Shown: positions 34,406 to 47,719 of the stretch, in pieces | How positions within the stretch are numbered: the stretch's first letter is position 1 | Layout: each line of letters begins with the position of its first letter | Assembly: GCF_964204865.1 (NCBI RefSeq) | Contig: NC_135254.1 | Location: forward strand, 14,141,001 to 14,205,000 | DNA from: Styela clava | Taxonomy: Eukaryota > Chordata > Ascidiacea > Stolidobranchia > Styelidae | Direction of reading: 5' to 3' | DNA length: 64,000 bases | The notes under the pieces: model-generated | Seen by the model: the letters and a program-made list of their open reading frames with translations, nothing else | Databases searched by the model: none | Told to the model about the DNA's origin: nothing | Made by a program: the position numbers and the translations under genes

Positions 34406-36900
34406 TTTGAAGAATAAATTGTTCTTTTACTTTCGAAAGATTCAAATGAACATTGTAAATAATAATTTAAAATAATCGTTGTAATTATAAATCCTGTATT
34501 ACGAATAAATTGCTGAAAAGTAAAAAAAATGACAAAAATAATTCCATTAACATATGAAGATCATTTTAAAAATAGATATAAATTTATCTAAATATCTAGA
34601 ATTTTTATTTTACATTATAATTTGATTCTATAGTGTATTGTCTTGACAATCAGGAAACAATTGAATGAAACTACTTCCTGATTACATTACATACAGTCAA
34701 ATTAGGTAAGAAAGTAATTCCAATTTTAAATGAATCATGACGTTATATGTTCATTTGATCTTTTACATAAACAATAGCTTTCCTGTACTAATAAGAAGAA
34801 AAGTGTGTTCATTTTTATTGTAAAAAAAGATTTTGCTGCAAACTAGTGTAAAGTTAGTTCTTTTGTTTAAGAAAGTCAAGGATTAAAATGATGTTTGGTA
34901 TTCTGAATTTTTAATTTGGCATATGAAACAACTTTTATTACCAGTACATTTATGTGTAGGTAATATCATGCACTCATATGAAAATGAATTTTAAGATCCA
35001 TTTTGGTGGCTCAAATTGAAAAACTTTGACTACATGAATAGAAGAGAAAGAATCTGAAAAAAATGACATAACCTGTGATTTATTGGTAATAGATTCTCTA
35101 ATAGCTGGCTTGGCACAGAAAAATCACCATATGTCTTATCAACCTAAGATTGACAATAATGACATATATCTATTCTAACTTTGTGATTTAATTTTAGAGT
35201 AGAACCTTAAAACCTATTTCTATATCTAACATGAACAACAATATCTTAAAATTCTCTCAGATGCTGTGTTACAGTGTCTCAAAGATATCACTTCCATAAA
35301 CCTCGGCATATTTGTTAACAGAAACACAATCTGTTTGCTAAACAGAACAGAAATAATGCTGGATTGCTGGTCATTTACATTTCTCTGCCAACTCGTAATA
35401 TGAAAGAATGAACCTTTCAATAACTCAAATTCAATAGAGTGGCGGAAGACAGCAATGCACTGATTCCGTAGGTCGTCTATTTTTTTCAAGAATGACTCTT
35501 TTCCTCTGTTCTGCTTTTGTATACAAGTCTGTATAAAGCGCATAATTACTTCCGCTAAATATTAAAAATGCAACAGTTGCGCTAGTCCGATATGTTGTTA
35601 GTATACCAGCGCTTAATAAAAAAAATTATGAACAATTCACAAATTATTTCAATACACATAGTCAGAGCAAGACTTATAATTTATATTGTACTTATAACAT
35701 GCATAGCAAGGTTATCAAGATGTTATTGGAAATATAATATAGCACTACCATACTGCCATAAATCTGTAAATGTTTAGAGCTGTGTTCAAATTTAATTTAT
35801 TCAAATTAGCTTAATTTAGCAAATATCATAATATAGGTTGTGAATATTTTGAATATCAATTTTGGTAAAGTCGTGGCCTTGAACCTATGAAAAACCATGG
35901 TTATTTGTCTTAGGACAGGAAAAGTCCATGAGGCAAATATCTGTCTGTCTGTGGACAGATGGGCCAAGAATTTCGTAAACCGTTACCAAAAACAGCTCAA
36001 GTTCACTAAACGCCGTTCCCTTTTAAAATAATATGACAGGAACCAGGTAATTCGAACTGAACATGTAATTATACAAGAAATCTGATTAAAATCGGGAAAC
36101 ACTACCACACTCTGACAATTCGTTTTACCCGTTATCAATTAATTAGCTAACGATGATTGGCACAGAATGCAGCGGCGGATTGTGAATATGGCCCCTAAAA
36201 CCTCCAAAACGCTGTAACACCTCATTATTCAGTTATTGCAGTGTATTGGGCTCCATTTTTAATTATTGTTGTATTGACATTGTGCACAATACCGGTATCC
36301 AGATAGCCTCAGAATTTCCCAAATACTATATTGTACGGTAACATGCGCTTTCTTTTAATTTTTCCCACTACGCTACTAAGCACCGTACCGTACATCGTAT
36401 ATTCATTCAAAATTCTAGAGCAAATTCAGAAAAACTGCCAGAAAGCGAGAAAGACCCTTTTATTCTGTTATTCTAACTTAAAGTCAAAGTAAACAGAATC
36501 ATGTGCAATTTTATTTCAATAGGATTTCATCGTTTTGATTTAAAAAAAAAGAATGTTTAAAACTTAAATCCAAATGCAAAATGTCTGTCCTCGTCAAAAT
36601 CCTAACTACGGAACAAACTAGTATGATGTAAAGGAAAGCTACGCCCACATCTCCCATACAGCCGCCCGTGATGCGCGTAGGCGTCGCACTTTGTTGCCTT
36701 ACGCGATTACGTCACTCCTTTGTCCAATATATTACGTCATAACACAAAGTATGTTTACACAAAAAGATTTTCAAGCAGATAATATAAGGAACGTGTGCTA
36801 ACATCAAAATTATACTATAATACTCTTCTCTTCAATATGCATCCGTAAATAGCGGTTTATTATGCTTAATATAAATTGCTTGCTTCTGTAAACTATAATG
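34406..36900. other. No gene assigned
   Basis: AT-rich. The minus-strand frame at 35226-35543 (105 residues) is relatively long, but no domain, signal peptide or partner exon is visible, so I do not call it. Positions 35930-35970 carry a TGTCTGTCTGTGGACAGA block that looks repeat-derived. Confidence 0.3.
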
Positions 36901-37670
36901 TATTCTCACAAGATGTCGCTAGGGACCAGCTTTTCAAATGGCTTCGCTTGGGACTTTGGCTTGGGGTCCATACGCGAAAACCATTTGCGGGAAACCATTC
37001 ACATGATTCACGCAAAAGTGTAGTTTGGAGAGAATTTTTCGAGATTGTAATCTTGAGTAAATGAATTTTGCTTTTCACTGTCGTAAATCCTCGCTGATCG
37101 TTGATACAGTGCTTTCATGCTTTACCACAAAAAACAATTGAAAGAAATGGCAGCTTCACGTATCTACGTACAAATATTTCTAATGCGGCATTTGGATACT
37201 TTATGTTGTGGTATTCTGCAGTATATTTATATTTTGAAATAAAACCATGATTTTTGTTATCTAAATTTTTCCAAAAATCGTTTGCATAAAATTCGTCCTT
37301 TCCAAATTACATCCGCGCCAACAGTACATTCTCTTAAAACTTCATTCTCGTAAAATACCTTGCGGCAAAACAACATTCATGGAAAACTTAGTCCCACAGG
37401 ACTAATTTCTCCGTGTCTCCAGAATTCGTTCTCGAAAAAGTTCCTTTTCGTGAGAGTTCGTTCTGGTAAATCTACATTCGTCCATTTTTCGTTTTAGAGA
37501 AAGCTGTTCTCACAAGTTTATGATGAAATTTTAGTGGCCTACGTAATACGATTTTCAGCGTCGTATAGCGAAATCAGTGAGCAGTGAGAACTGGACCGCG
37601 ACAATTAATTCTATTTATGTGTGTTATGCTTATACACGTCAGTGGTGTGGTCATATGTTGCACAGTATCC

Positions 37671-37740
37671 GGCAGTATATTCCCTGGCTTTTATTTAGGG
37701 ATCCTAATTTAGGGGGCGGTAGATATTTTGTTATCAGTGA
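37671..37740. repeat. Dispersed repeat shared with 45190-45262
   Basis: GGCAGTATATTCCCTGGCTT, TTAGGG and AATTTAGGGGGCGGTA here parallel GGCAGTATGTTCCCCAGCTT, TTAGGGGGGG and AATTTAGGGGGTGGTA at 45190-45262, in the same order and orientation. Confidence 0.65.
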
Positions 37741-37776
37741 TAAAACTATTTGTAACCCTTTAAAAATGTGTTAAGC

Positions 37777-38413
37777 ATTTAACTAATCATCTTCACCGGT
37801 ATAGCCACTTTCTGAATAATGAAATACATTTTTATTTATAATAAGAATCAAAGTATGATGTCACATTTAAAAATTATGGGAGGGGGGGGGGGGGTGTTCG
37901 AAATTTGTAGGGGTTGTTACTGGTTTTTGGTGACGCGGTCTAAGCCCATTGTGAAAACGAAACAGTAGCATAAAATTATTGATTATTGATTTGCATATGC
38001 TGCATTGATGAATTATGCTTCAATTATCACGTGCATCAGGAATGTGTAGATAGATGTCAATGAAAAGCGTGAAAGTTAAAATTCAGCTAAGTGAGCCAAA
38101 TTGTGTTTTGAAGTACCTCTCAGTTGTATTTAGAATTATGGTAAAACTAAATAATACTTTAGAAACCAATATCTAACACTTTTGAAGATAGTTTCTTCTT
38201 CGTTCCCAAGGCTGTTCCGAGACCTTTCGCCTTGAACCGAGCGTCACACCCAATACAATAGTCTTTATTTAATATAATAGACTGCGAGAAAAACCTAGTG
38301 CAAGCGAAGAATGGCTTTCTGCGCTCGAGCTGTGTAACTGATCATCTTCACTGGCATATGAGCCACTATCTGAACATTCAAATACATTTTTATTTACGTT
38401 GAGAATTGAAGTA
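37777..38413. repeat. Direct repeat pair about 555 bp apart, with G-run
   Basis: Positions 37777-37865 and 38331-38413 share ATCATCTTCAC, GCCACT, TCTGAA and AAATACATTTTTATTTA in the same order, each ending TATGxTGTCACA. Between them lie a G-run (about 37878-37894) followed by TGTTCGAAATTTGTAGGGG, and non-coding sequence. This looks like a segmental duplication of an older repeat. Confidence 0.6.
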
Positions 38414-39076
38414 TGTTGTCACACAGTTCATGCCACAATACACATTTTGTATATCGATAAATATTATCGGACCACAATACAAATGTTTACACGCAACGAA
38501 ATGCATGCTTCGAACAAAATTATGTTGAAAATTGAATTGACAGTTCTCAACAAAGTAGCCTACAGTAAGAATAAGTGAATGCAACATACAGTGCGATTTA
38601 AGTATAAACAGCAAATGTAACGAAATGGAAGTGTCAGGGATATACAAAGCAGTTAAATTTACTTGGCGATAAGGCGCAACCAATTACACCTCCATTTGAA
38701 AATCAATCGCTGAGAATGAAGCAGCTTTTAGTAGTCAGTATTTTACTCAATTGAATTGTAGAAAACAATTTTTACCAATATTATGTATAACATAAATAAT
38801 TTCACATCCAGTATTTCACTCTGGCACTCTGGGCATTTACACACTAGAGCGTCTCAACTCTCAAGTAAACCTTGTCTAAAAAGTCGGTCTGGATATTTTG
38901 ATTCAAAAGGTAAATTATTCGAATCAGTTAAGAAAAAAATTTCGAATCTTTTTTTTTGTCCGCCCAATCAGTATTTCGTGTGGAAGCTTCATTTTGAAAA
39001 GGCAATTCTCTATTTCTATGACTCTATTCCCCCAGTGAATTATTGATGAAGCATGTTTCTTATTGCGTGTGACAAC

Positions 39077-39472
39077 TAGGGCTGGGCATTTCGAATCGAA
39101 TAGTAAATTATTCGAATCGATTCAGAGCTAAATTTCGAATCGCCGCCATCTTGTTTTTATCTTTCCGCTAATGGTCGAGGTGAATTCCCCAATTTTATTT
39201 TCATTGGAGTCATATCTTTTCAACGAAATTCTAACATATGACTATTTTCTGTAGTGAGTTATTGATAAAACGTGTTTGTTATTCTGTGTGAGCGCTCAGT
39301 AATCTATCTGGGTGATTTATTCTATGTCTTCGGTAATTTATTTGTTGAGAGGACCAAATACTATAATAAAATCGCTTACAATTATATATTTTCAAGTATT
39401 CGAGATTCGATTCGAAAAATATTATTCGATTCGATTCTGAAATCACAAGGTATTCGAAAATGCCCAGCCCTA
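39077..39472. mobile_element. hAT-type MITE, TAGGGCTGGGC family, 396 bp
   Basis: The ends TAGGGCTGGGCATTTCGAAT and ATTCGAAAATGCCCAGCCCTA-like sequence are inverted repeats. An exact 8-bp duplication GTGACAAC flanks it (39069-39076 and 39473-39480). Nearly all internal blocks are shared, in reverse orientation, with 25874-26274. Confidence 0.92.
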
Positions 39473-39480
39473 GTGACAAC

Positions 39481-40723
39481 CCAGCGAACTGATTAAGTGA
39501 TGGATTCTGTTTGTTCAGTAATTTATGTATTTGAAGAAACCATTTTAATAAAAAGTCACATACAATTACATATCTTCAAAGTATTCAAGGTTCGATTCCA
39601 AAAAAAAATTCGATTTGATTCCGAAATCATCGGGTATTCGAAAATACCCGAGACCAACTGAAAAAAATTGTTATTACCTGATTCAGAAAGATCCGTTTGG
39701 GAAAAAATGCGCCTGTTAAATACTTATATATCCGATATATATATATATATTATGTTCGACTTCCTGAATAGTAACAGTTTTTGCAAATGCATTTTTTTAT
39801 ATCATATATATTCTTATATAAACGCAATTAATTAATTATCGGTCCACATTTTCAACACTACTCGTGAGTCGCGACAATACTCGAATGTTGTATTCTTATT
39901 TTATCTACTGTTTCGTAACCAACCGTAGAATTTTCAGGACTGAAGAACTTGCGAAAAAGAACGGTTACTTATATCTTTCAGTAATTTGCACTTGTGCTTA
40001 ATCCTCTCACTGGGAAAAAAATATTCGAAAATGTGCGAGAACCACATAAAAGTTTTGCTTGAATGGTGAAACACATTGCTTAATGTGGTTTGTTATTTCA
40101 CTGAAGATTAACAAAAAAATTTACTTATATATGATATACAACATTTAGTAAATATTTCAAAAATCAATATTGCTTCAAAATTAATCATCATTTTGATAGC
40201 TGTATGTCTGCCGTGAAAAAAATCAAATATTTTTTGTCCTTGCCCGTTCAAAACGGTGTCTCCAAAATGGCTAAAAGTGTTAACATTTTTTTTATGTAAC
40301 CACTATTGTCGACATTGAAGTGTGGTGTGAACTAGGTTCGCTGAAAACGCGTAAGGATCAATAGAAAGATAACTATATAATTGTTCTTCACCCACCTTTG
40401 TTTCTGGCGTCCGTTATTGTTATTCAAGGTCAGGTTTAAAATTTAGTACTCATTCATCCTTTTGTGCAGTCAAGAAATTTCAAAGATAGCCAAAGACACC
40501 TTGGCCACCCCTGATTAAGACAAATATATCAGCTTTTCAGCAATTTTGCCCCAGTATTGCGTTAAAAATCAAATGGCTACGGATGATTTCTAATCTCAGA
40601 CGACAATTTCAAGCCGACAGTTGGGGCTGATGAGTAATAATTTATCTATTTCTTTATTTATATAAAAAAACGCGTCCGGGCTCTCAGTCATAAACATCTT
40701 CGCAACGGTAGAAAAAGTAAATT
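39481..40723. other. No gene seen
   Basis: Repeat-like and AT-rich. Positions 39560-39660 carry a degraded ATTCGA-rich remnant that resembles the preceding element. No exon supported. Confidence 0.35.
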
Positions 40724-40729
40724 TTTATT
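40724..40729 (-). promoter_or_regulatory. Candidate poly(A) signal of the YxN-motif gene
   Basis: TTTATT on the plus strand gives AATAAA on the minus strand, about 205 bp past the stop codon at 40933-40935. Confidence 0.5.
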
Positions 40730-40932
40730 CTATCCGACATGTATATTTCTGTAAATCCAATTACTATTTGTACTTTTCTTCCATGTGTGTCTATTTGGGT
40801 CCTCAAAACTACACTATCAAATAAATAAAAGCAAATTTTCATTCCTATTTGCAACGCTTGAAAAAATATATTTCACAAAGTATGACAATGCGAAAATATT
40901 TTGTCAAAATACAAAAATCTCTTCGAAAGTTA

Positions 40933-43349
40933 TCAAAGCCAGTGTTGCTCCTGACAGAGCAAAGGCTGTGGGGGATAAGACACTCCAGGAATGAAATACT
41001 CTCTCCAGTGCGCCATTCCATAATCTGTATCATACGGATCCCACTCCATGGTAACATGAAAAATTCCCTCCGGTCCCCCAACAGTAGCAGGACGTCGATT
41101 ACCAATGGGTTCCCGTAGAATTAAACCATATGATAAACGATCACTAGTATTCATTGGTGGCAGTGCTTGAATTCTGAAATATAACATTTTGTCGTCAATC
41201 AGTAATCGAAAATACTCTATGCATGTCAGACGGCGTACTCAAAAATCTCGTTGGGAGAGTGAATACATTTTATAATTTGGAAGTTAGGGCCCAGACTATC
41301 GACTCAGCGTAATATCAATATACTTTGAGCTAGACAGGCTCTAAAATCTGACGTCATCTTAGTAACACACCCAGCTGAACACTAGGCATTATTTTTCGCA
41401 TGGGTTACATTCACAGTTATGTATATGAAAAACATCCTTCTATTAACAACTGCTAACTTACGCTGGCAATGTTCTTGCTCCCGCTGGATCGTTCCTTGAT
41501 TTCTTTTTTTGCTGATCACGCGAGTTAGCTAAGTCACGATGAGTCATAGCAGAAGTTGTATTTGCTCCAGAAAAATCGGACGACACTATTCGCATTTCGA
41601 TTCCGGCACTTGCTCCAAAGTCACTGTCGAGGCCAGGGCCATCGCTAATTTCAACTGAATTTCTTGTAAAATAGTAATAAATGTTTCATACTGGCGCAAA
41701 ATTGAATCAGAAGAATCTCAAATGAAAAACCCAATTATGATACACTTACCCAACTTTAGAAACTTGTTGCGGTGGGTCTGATTTCACATTAACATATTCT
41801 GGACTGGTTACCATGCTATTGTTATTCAGGTAAACGCGTCCCGTCCCATAGTTTGTATAATATATTTGATCAAGGCAATGTTGTGGCATGTAGGATAGAT
41901 CGCGTTCAAAGACTGAGTCGGCCGTAGCATCGGGGTATTCAACATCTTGGATGCTATCCATCGGGGTGATACCTGTCGTAAGATAATTGTTGAATGTAGA
42001 TGAAGTAAGGATATCGGTTTATAGAAATCCGTAATTCATTTACTTGGTTCCACGAAATGACATACGTCAAACCATGCGGAACGGAAAACTGGCCTGATAT
42101 TCATCAAAATGTGTTTTATACTCCAATTCAAATCACTCATTCCAATACATCTTTACCAGCCTGCTACAGCTTGATGTTTTTTCCATACAACAAATCAACC
42201 CTATAAGACTGAAATAAACCAACTACATTTAGGTCAAAACGCTATGACATGAGGTCCGAAATTATTGGATACGAAATGGACGTATATGCTTGTCGCTCAC
42301 CTGATATGAATTGACTGTTTACGGAATTAGGAGGAACTGTCAATGTACTTGTTGTCATTTCCATAGTGGAAACGTCTCCAACTCCGAGAGGGGTTACTGC
42401 CGTGAATTCATCACCCGTTATGTTGGGAGTCAGAAGCTTTGTCGCGGGTGCTCCTGCTGCAACTCCTCTTCTTGTGTTGAAATGACTTCTTTCCGTAAAT
42501 GCTGATATTGTCGACATGTCAGGACAATGCAATAACTCGATGCTGTTACCGATTTTCTGCAAAATATTGAAGTTGGGATTGAATTCTATGCGTCGAACCC
42601 ACTGTGCACAATATATACGATATTTCTATACAGTGCGCCTTTGGAACATTCAAAGTAGAAATTTTCAAAATATGTATATGTTGAAACACTCTGAAAACGA
42701 CATAACAGTTTAATAAGCAAATTTCGTATTAAATCTTGGAAACATCATTCTCATGAGTGCCTGAAAATGCAAGACCAATCGGCATCAACTCATCCTACCT
42801 CTGACTATGCGTTACCGCCGCGTTTATCTTTAGTTGGCCGTTTACCAGTGATTATTAAACCGTAATGTTTGTAAATACTAGTACATTTTTCTGTTTAAAA
42901 TGCCCAGCTTTGCCTCTGACCCAAAATAAAATTGTTAAATGTACCTTGCTGGTGTCTTGAATCAATTGAGCCGTTAATTTGTTTATTGGAACGGTTAAAG
43001 TGTCCATTTTCGGCTCTGTGGAATTCTCTTCACATTCTGTTATGGGCTCTAGGCGTTGAATTGCTTGTAGTTCTCTTGTTGGCATCAAGACAACTTCTGA
43101 ATGTTGCGACCGTTGACCATCTTCTACTATGATACCTTTGACACTTGTGTCGTGCTGCTGGTTTGTTGAAGCTTCCGGGGCAACCACAGTACTTTTATCA
43201 ACAAAAATCAGGTCGTTTGTCTGTTGGTCAGGTATGGTCGTTTTGGAAGCACGAGATTTCGATCTTTTCGGCTTATTTTTCTTATTAGGCTGCCGAATAT
43301 TACTGTCATTCGCCTTTACACAGCTTAGTCTGCCCAGCTTGCCTCCCAT
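40933..43349 (-). CDS. Unrecognised 441-residue protein with acylation-type start and three YxN motifs
   Basis: Minus-strand exons 43349-42945, 42556-42301, 41972-41750, 41662-41462 and 41173-40933 (stop TGA) have GT-AG borders and fully consistent phases, giving 441 residues. I do not recognise the family. The start MGGKLGRLSC fits N-myristoylation at Gly2 with Cys10 free for palmitoylation, and a basic patch (KKNKPKRSKSR) follows, as in BASP1- or MARCKS-type membrane anchors. There is no signal peptide or membrane segment. Exon 3 holds Y259-T-N, Y268-L-N and Y280-V-N, each fitting the pYxN ligand of the Grb2 SH2 domain. The last exon (SDRLSYGLILREP, GGPEGIFHVTMEWDPYDTDY) looks compact and aromatic, the middle disordered. 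Inference: a membrane-anchored signalling adaptor; no function is established. Confidence 0.75.
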
Positions 43350-43790
43350 ATTTTCAGCCTAAACGTTCATAACAGCCTTCTGCTGGGACGAACTGCCATC
43401 AATCTTAATTAGTAGTTACTTTACTAATCATTATAAAGCATCAGTAATTTGTTTATTTTCGTGCGAAAGGTAGTGAATGGAGTCATTTCACACACCAAAA
43501 AGATTTCCTCTGATCTGCTATAAACATAGTAGTTATTAGTGATATGAACGAATATATTAAAAACAAGGCATTTCCAACTAAAAAGGATCCGGTACATCGG
43601 TGCCACTGTACTACATACCCTGCAGGTTCAAACCCTAAGTTATTCGCGGAAAGATTATCTGACATCCAGCTGTTGCGAGGTGGTTCCTCGAATTGCTGAT
43701 TACGGCTCTCTATTTTCTAGTTCATGTTAGATATAATTGTAAAACCCTGAATGCGCGGGCTGATGAGTGTCCGCATTTATCCCTTTATTG
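43350..43790. other. Upstream region of the YxN-motif gene, nothing else seen
   Basis: Contains the presumed promoter of the minus-strand gene starting at 43349, but I see no TATA box or other recognisable site. Confidence 0.3.
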
Positions 43791-43903
43791 GGTGCTCCCG
43801 AAGTATGTGCACCAAGATGGCTCACAACCTGAACATAGTATGTGTACGAGGTTAAGGTTATCAGGTTGTGCGACAGTTTGGTGCACATACTTCGGGAGCG
43901 CCC
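43791..43903. mobile_element. Foldback MITE copy 3 (7-bp TSD)
   Basis: The ends GGTGCTCCCGAAGTATGTGC and GCACATACTTCGGGAGCGCC are near-perfect inverted repeats, with ACCAAGATGGCTCACAACCT inside. The 7-bp flanks TTTATTG and TTCATTG differ at one position. About 113 bp. Confidence 0.82.
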
Positions 43904-44589
43904 TTCATTGCTTTATTACCATTGCTCGTGCGTAGACATATCCGACATGTATCATCACAATGCTCCCAAGCAGGGCTGGATTAACTATTAAGCAAAATAG
44001 ACACGAGGCAAGTAAAAGGGAGCATCACAGAAATTTTTGAAGTTCAATTGCGCTACAAATAATTAGAGTTGTTCTGACGACTCAAACTTCTGTAAATGTT
44101 TGTAGGCATGATAGTCCAAAAAGTATTATGCAAATTGATCATAATTTGGCTTTCAATCAGTGATGAATAGTTAATTTCAGATAACATGGAACACTAGTTT
44201 CATCATCATACTGTATATTATCAATATTACTTCTTATACATAGGTAACCAAGGTCTTAAGTGCGTAGGGTCTCTAAAACTGTAAAATGCGTGATGTGGCC
44301 CTGGACAGATTATACTAAACTTTTGAATTATATGAACCTTCATTACCGTAGCGTCCAGCCTACAAGTATAGATACTGATAAGTTCATGGAACTAGGCGAA
44401 CTACAGTCGGTGTGTTAGTAACAAGCCTTATTGACACTGTTCTACTTAGCCTTAGAGTGGCTGAGTGAGGTACGGCTACCATACTGGTATTTCGGCATTT
44501 AGCCACTAGGAATATTGAACGTCAATAAGTAGCGGTACACCACTACAGTTCTACATACTGGTATTTATGAAAAACGAAAATATCGAATT

Positions 44590-45000
44590 TAGTGGCGACT
44601 GACGCTTTTTAACTGTATTAAAGTTATGGTAAAATGCTACTTAAAACATATATTGACTGACGTTTTTATTAGTAATACTGTTGAAAAAACCATCCGTTCG
44701 ACATTTAAATGGCATTTCACAGTTACCTCATTGAAGTTACGGTGAAATGCTATTTAAAAATTCAATAACTGACACTTTTTAGTAGTAATACTGTTGAAAA
44801 GAGCCAGTCGTTCAACGTATAAATTGCATTTTACCGTAACTTCAATACTATTAATATTCGAGTTCACTGAAGGTATTAGCTTGGGTTAAAACGCGGGACT
44901 AACTATATTTAGTCTTGCTTTATTATGCATTTCATCGCAACTTCAATACTGTTAATATTAATATTCGATTTCACTGAAGGTATTAGTTTGGGTTACGAGA
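44590..45000. repeat. Degenerate repeat array related to 28090-28320, plus duplicated flank
   Basis: Units contain GACTGACGCTTTTTAACTGT, AAGTTATGGTAAAATGCTA and AGTAATACTGTTGAAAA, and the right part is inverted (GCATTTTACCGTAACTTCAA), giving a foldback. Positions about 44866-44935 and 44950-45015 then repeat TTCACTGAAGGTATTAG, TTGGGTTA and ACTAAxTATATTTAGTCTT. Confidence 0.6.
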
Positions 45001-46534
45001 CTAATTATATTTAGTCTTTGTGCTGACGGATTTGTAGGCGTATAATATTGCAAGGATGCTGAAGTCAGGGCTGATTTACCCTTTAGGCAAAAGAAACGGT
45101 GACCGTACATTTGAACCCACGTACATTTGAACCCATGTGTATATTCGCGGGTTCAATCTATATGCGGGTGCTAAACCCATGGGTTAGGGCAGTATGTTCC
45201 CCAGCTTTTCTTTTTAGGGGGGGTGTTTCAAAATTTAGGGGGTGGTAAATAATTTGCTGTTAGATCAATGACATTAAACAACATGATGCGCAACTCCGGC
45301 ATTTTTGTCCGAAGATCGTATTCGATAGCACGCTTCAATGCACATACTTGACGAGACGAAAACGAGCGGATGTGTGCTGCTTTCAAGGCGTAGCACGAAT
45401 GGTGTTCGTGCCTGCTTTGACAGTTGTTGTCGATTTTAATGATATTTTGAAAAGTTAAGGTAAAAAGAAATCGGAAAAAGGTAAGGTAAATACTATTGTT
45501 GTATATCACACCCGGGCATCGCACTGTTAAGTTCATGTGGGAAAGTCAGCCTTTGTCAAATACTACGAAGTTATTAATTCAGTATGGTACGTGGTTGCCC
45601 ATTTGCCGAAATTACATGTTTACTTACCCCTTATGGTTTCAAATAGTTCATGCACCTCCAGTTAGATTTTTTTAATCAGTGAGGATATATACTCATTGTT
45701 GATTGCTGCTCATTGTAACATACTATTGCGTTTTCACTTTTATTTGCGTATTGAATCAAAGTGTTAACAAGTTCACCTAACATTTCACTCATACCGGTCT
45801 ATATTGTATAGTCTGATCTCTCAAGTATTTGGAGCCACGAATGCTTGTAATTTTCTGACTAAACCCTTTTATTAGTTGGTTTATATACCAAATTCAGTAA
45901 AATATTTTTTACATAAAACATGAGATATTGGATTTATTAGCTTTCCCATTCTAAATTATATAGACTGCTTTATTTATTCTTAACGAAAATTAATAAATCT
46001 CCTCTCTTTCTTCAGATGTGAAAGTTGTGGACAAACCTGTCTAAGCATTGTGAGACTCCTGCAGCACAAGAGGCAATAGCAGAAATAGTAAGTATATCAA
46101 TCAAGAAATTAAGCCGACATAAAGCAAAACTTTCAACTATTCGTCTAATCACAATTTCCTATTATTTATTCACAGGACAACTATAGCAGAAGGGGAGATA
46201 TCAGAAGTCTGGCGACATATCAGTGACATGCAAAGACATTTGACCCTCCGGTAGAGTTGTGTATGGCCCCTACATCCTGCAGGGCTTGAGGAAAATAACT
46301 AAAAATTGCAAAGCGTAAAATTACATACTCGGTCTTATTTGTAGAAAGGCACAAAACACGCCAGACATACTTAAAACAGCTTTGGAAAATGAGGATTACG
46401 GGTAACTCACTGCACCTGTGTTATATTAGGTTCATCAACTTTTGGTAGTACTATAGAAGAAATTCCGGAAGGGATATAATCATCATTCATGATAAAATAC
46501 TATCATATATTTTTTGGACAACTTCAATCTAGAC
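45001..46534. other. Repeat-rich, no gene assigned
   Basis: Positions 45100-45260 contain GTACATTTGAACCCACGTAC and a G-run block shared with 50083-50120 and 49936-49990. Near 46016, TTCTTCAG is followed by a frame reading CESCGQTCL, which hints at a zinc-binding exon but stops at once. I do not call it. Confidence 0.3.
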
Positions 46535-47719
46535 CAGAGATCTCAAACTCGCGGCCCCGGAGAACTTCCAGTGCGGCCCTCGAACGCTTAACAATAATTG
46601 TAATAGTATTTTGAAAGTTTTTTTTTATCTAAATGTAATAGATTTTTCAAACCTTTCAAAGTGAAATTGATTATTCACACAGAAAACAATTTACTGAAAG
46701 TAGTTTTGGAATATTAAATTTTTTTGTCCACATTTTGACCCAATTAAAAATACACATCAAGCTTGCAAATGAATACTTGAATAAACACTTGAGTGATTAA
46801 ATTAAACGCAAAGTACATGAAGAAGGTGGCATTTTCGAAGAAAATGGGAGTTGTAACATTTCTGCTTTTCACAAAATTCTGAAGCACATTGTTTAATTTG
46901 TCATATTTCCATCAATACAATGAAAAAACACAATAAGCCTAGCAGTCACTATGACAAATTCGAAGACCAACTTCGAACAGAAAATTTCCATGTGTTTGTA
47001 TATTAATATAATTATACAACGACTTAGTTACTAAAAATCAATATCAATAATAATTCAAGCAATCCTATGCCACGCAATGTGGTGCGAAATGTCTTGTCGA
47101 AAAAATCTGTCATTTGTTTTTTTACTGATCTATACATGAAATGATAAAAGTAACTTTTTTGCATTACTGGAATTAATTAAACATTCGCAAAGATCCAGAT
47201 TAACCCATGATCATGTGGCCTCGTTAGTTAGAGTTGGTACTATAAAATCATTTCAGCCTGGCCTTAGTATGCTGGTGACACAAAAAAGATGCCAAACGTC
47301 AGGACAAATGTAATTATTAAAACATTGAGTTTATACTGTAGTATTTTTGTTAATTTTAGGTTCATATATTTAGATTAAGTTATTTTTAGTGTATGTATTA
47401 TTCTTTCCTCATTTAAAGCTTGTTCAAAAATGATTTTGATGGTTGTACATAGAATTTTATGATTTTTTATAATAAATACAGTAACTTGCAAATGTTGCAA
47501 TAATAGTGGAATGCAAATATTAATATGTAATTGCATTTGAAATTGAAGAAAATAATACAACTTAATCCAACTGTTTAGTTGCATCACAATATATGTCACA
47601 AACTAAAACTATCTTAGAAATATCTTTTAAGTATACATTATCAAAAACTGTTTGCGGCTCTTTTTACAATTTCCATAATGCAATGCGGCTCTCGAAAACC
47701 CATAAGTTTGACACCACTG
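46535..47719. mobile_element. hAT-type element, about 1.19 kb
   Basis: The left end CAGAGATCTCAAACTCGCGG and right end AAGTTTGACACCACTG are inverted relatives. GCGGCCC lies just inside the left end, and GCGGCTCTC just inside the right end corresponds to it. The 8-bp flanks ATCTAGAC and ATCTATTC match at six of eight positions. No intact transposase frame is visible. Confidence 0.75.

Noticed and set aside
35226-35543. 105-residue minus-strand frame
   Set aside because: It has no signal peptide, domain, compatible splice sites or neighbouring exon, and its length is plausible by chance.
46016-46260. Possible zinc-finger exon (CESCGQTCL) after a TTCTTCAG acceptor
   Set aside because: The frame stops within about 20 codons, no partner exons are visible, and the region is full of repeats.
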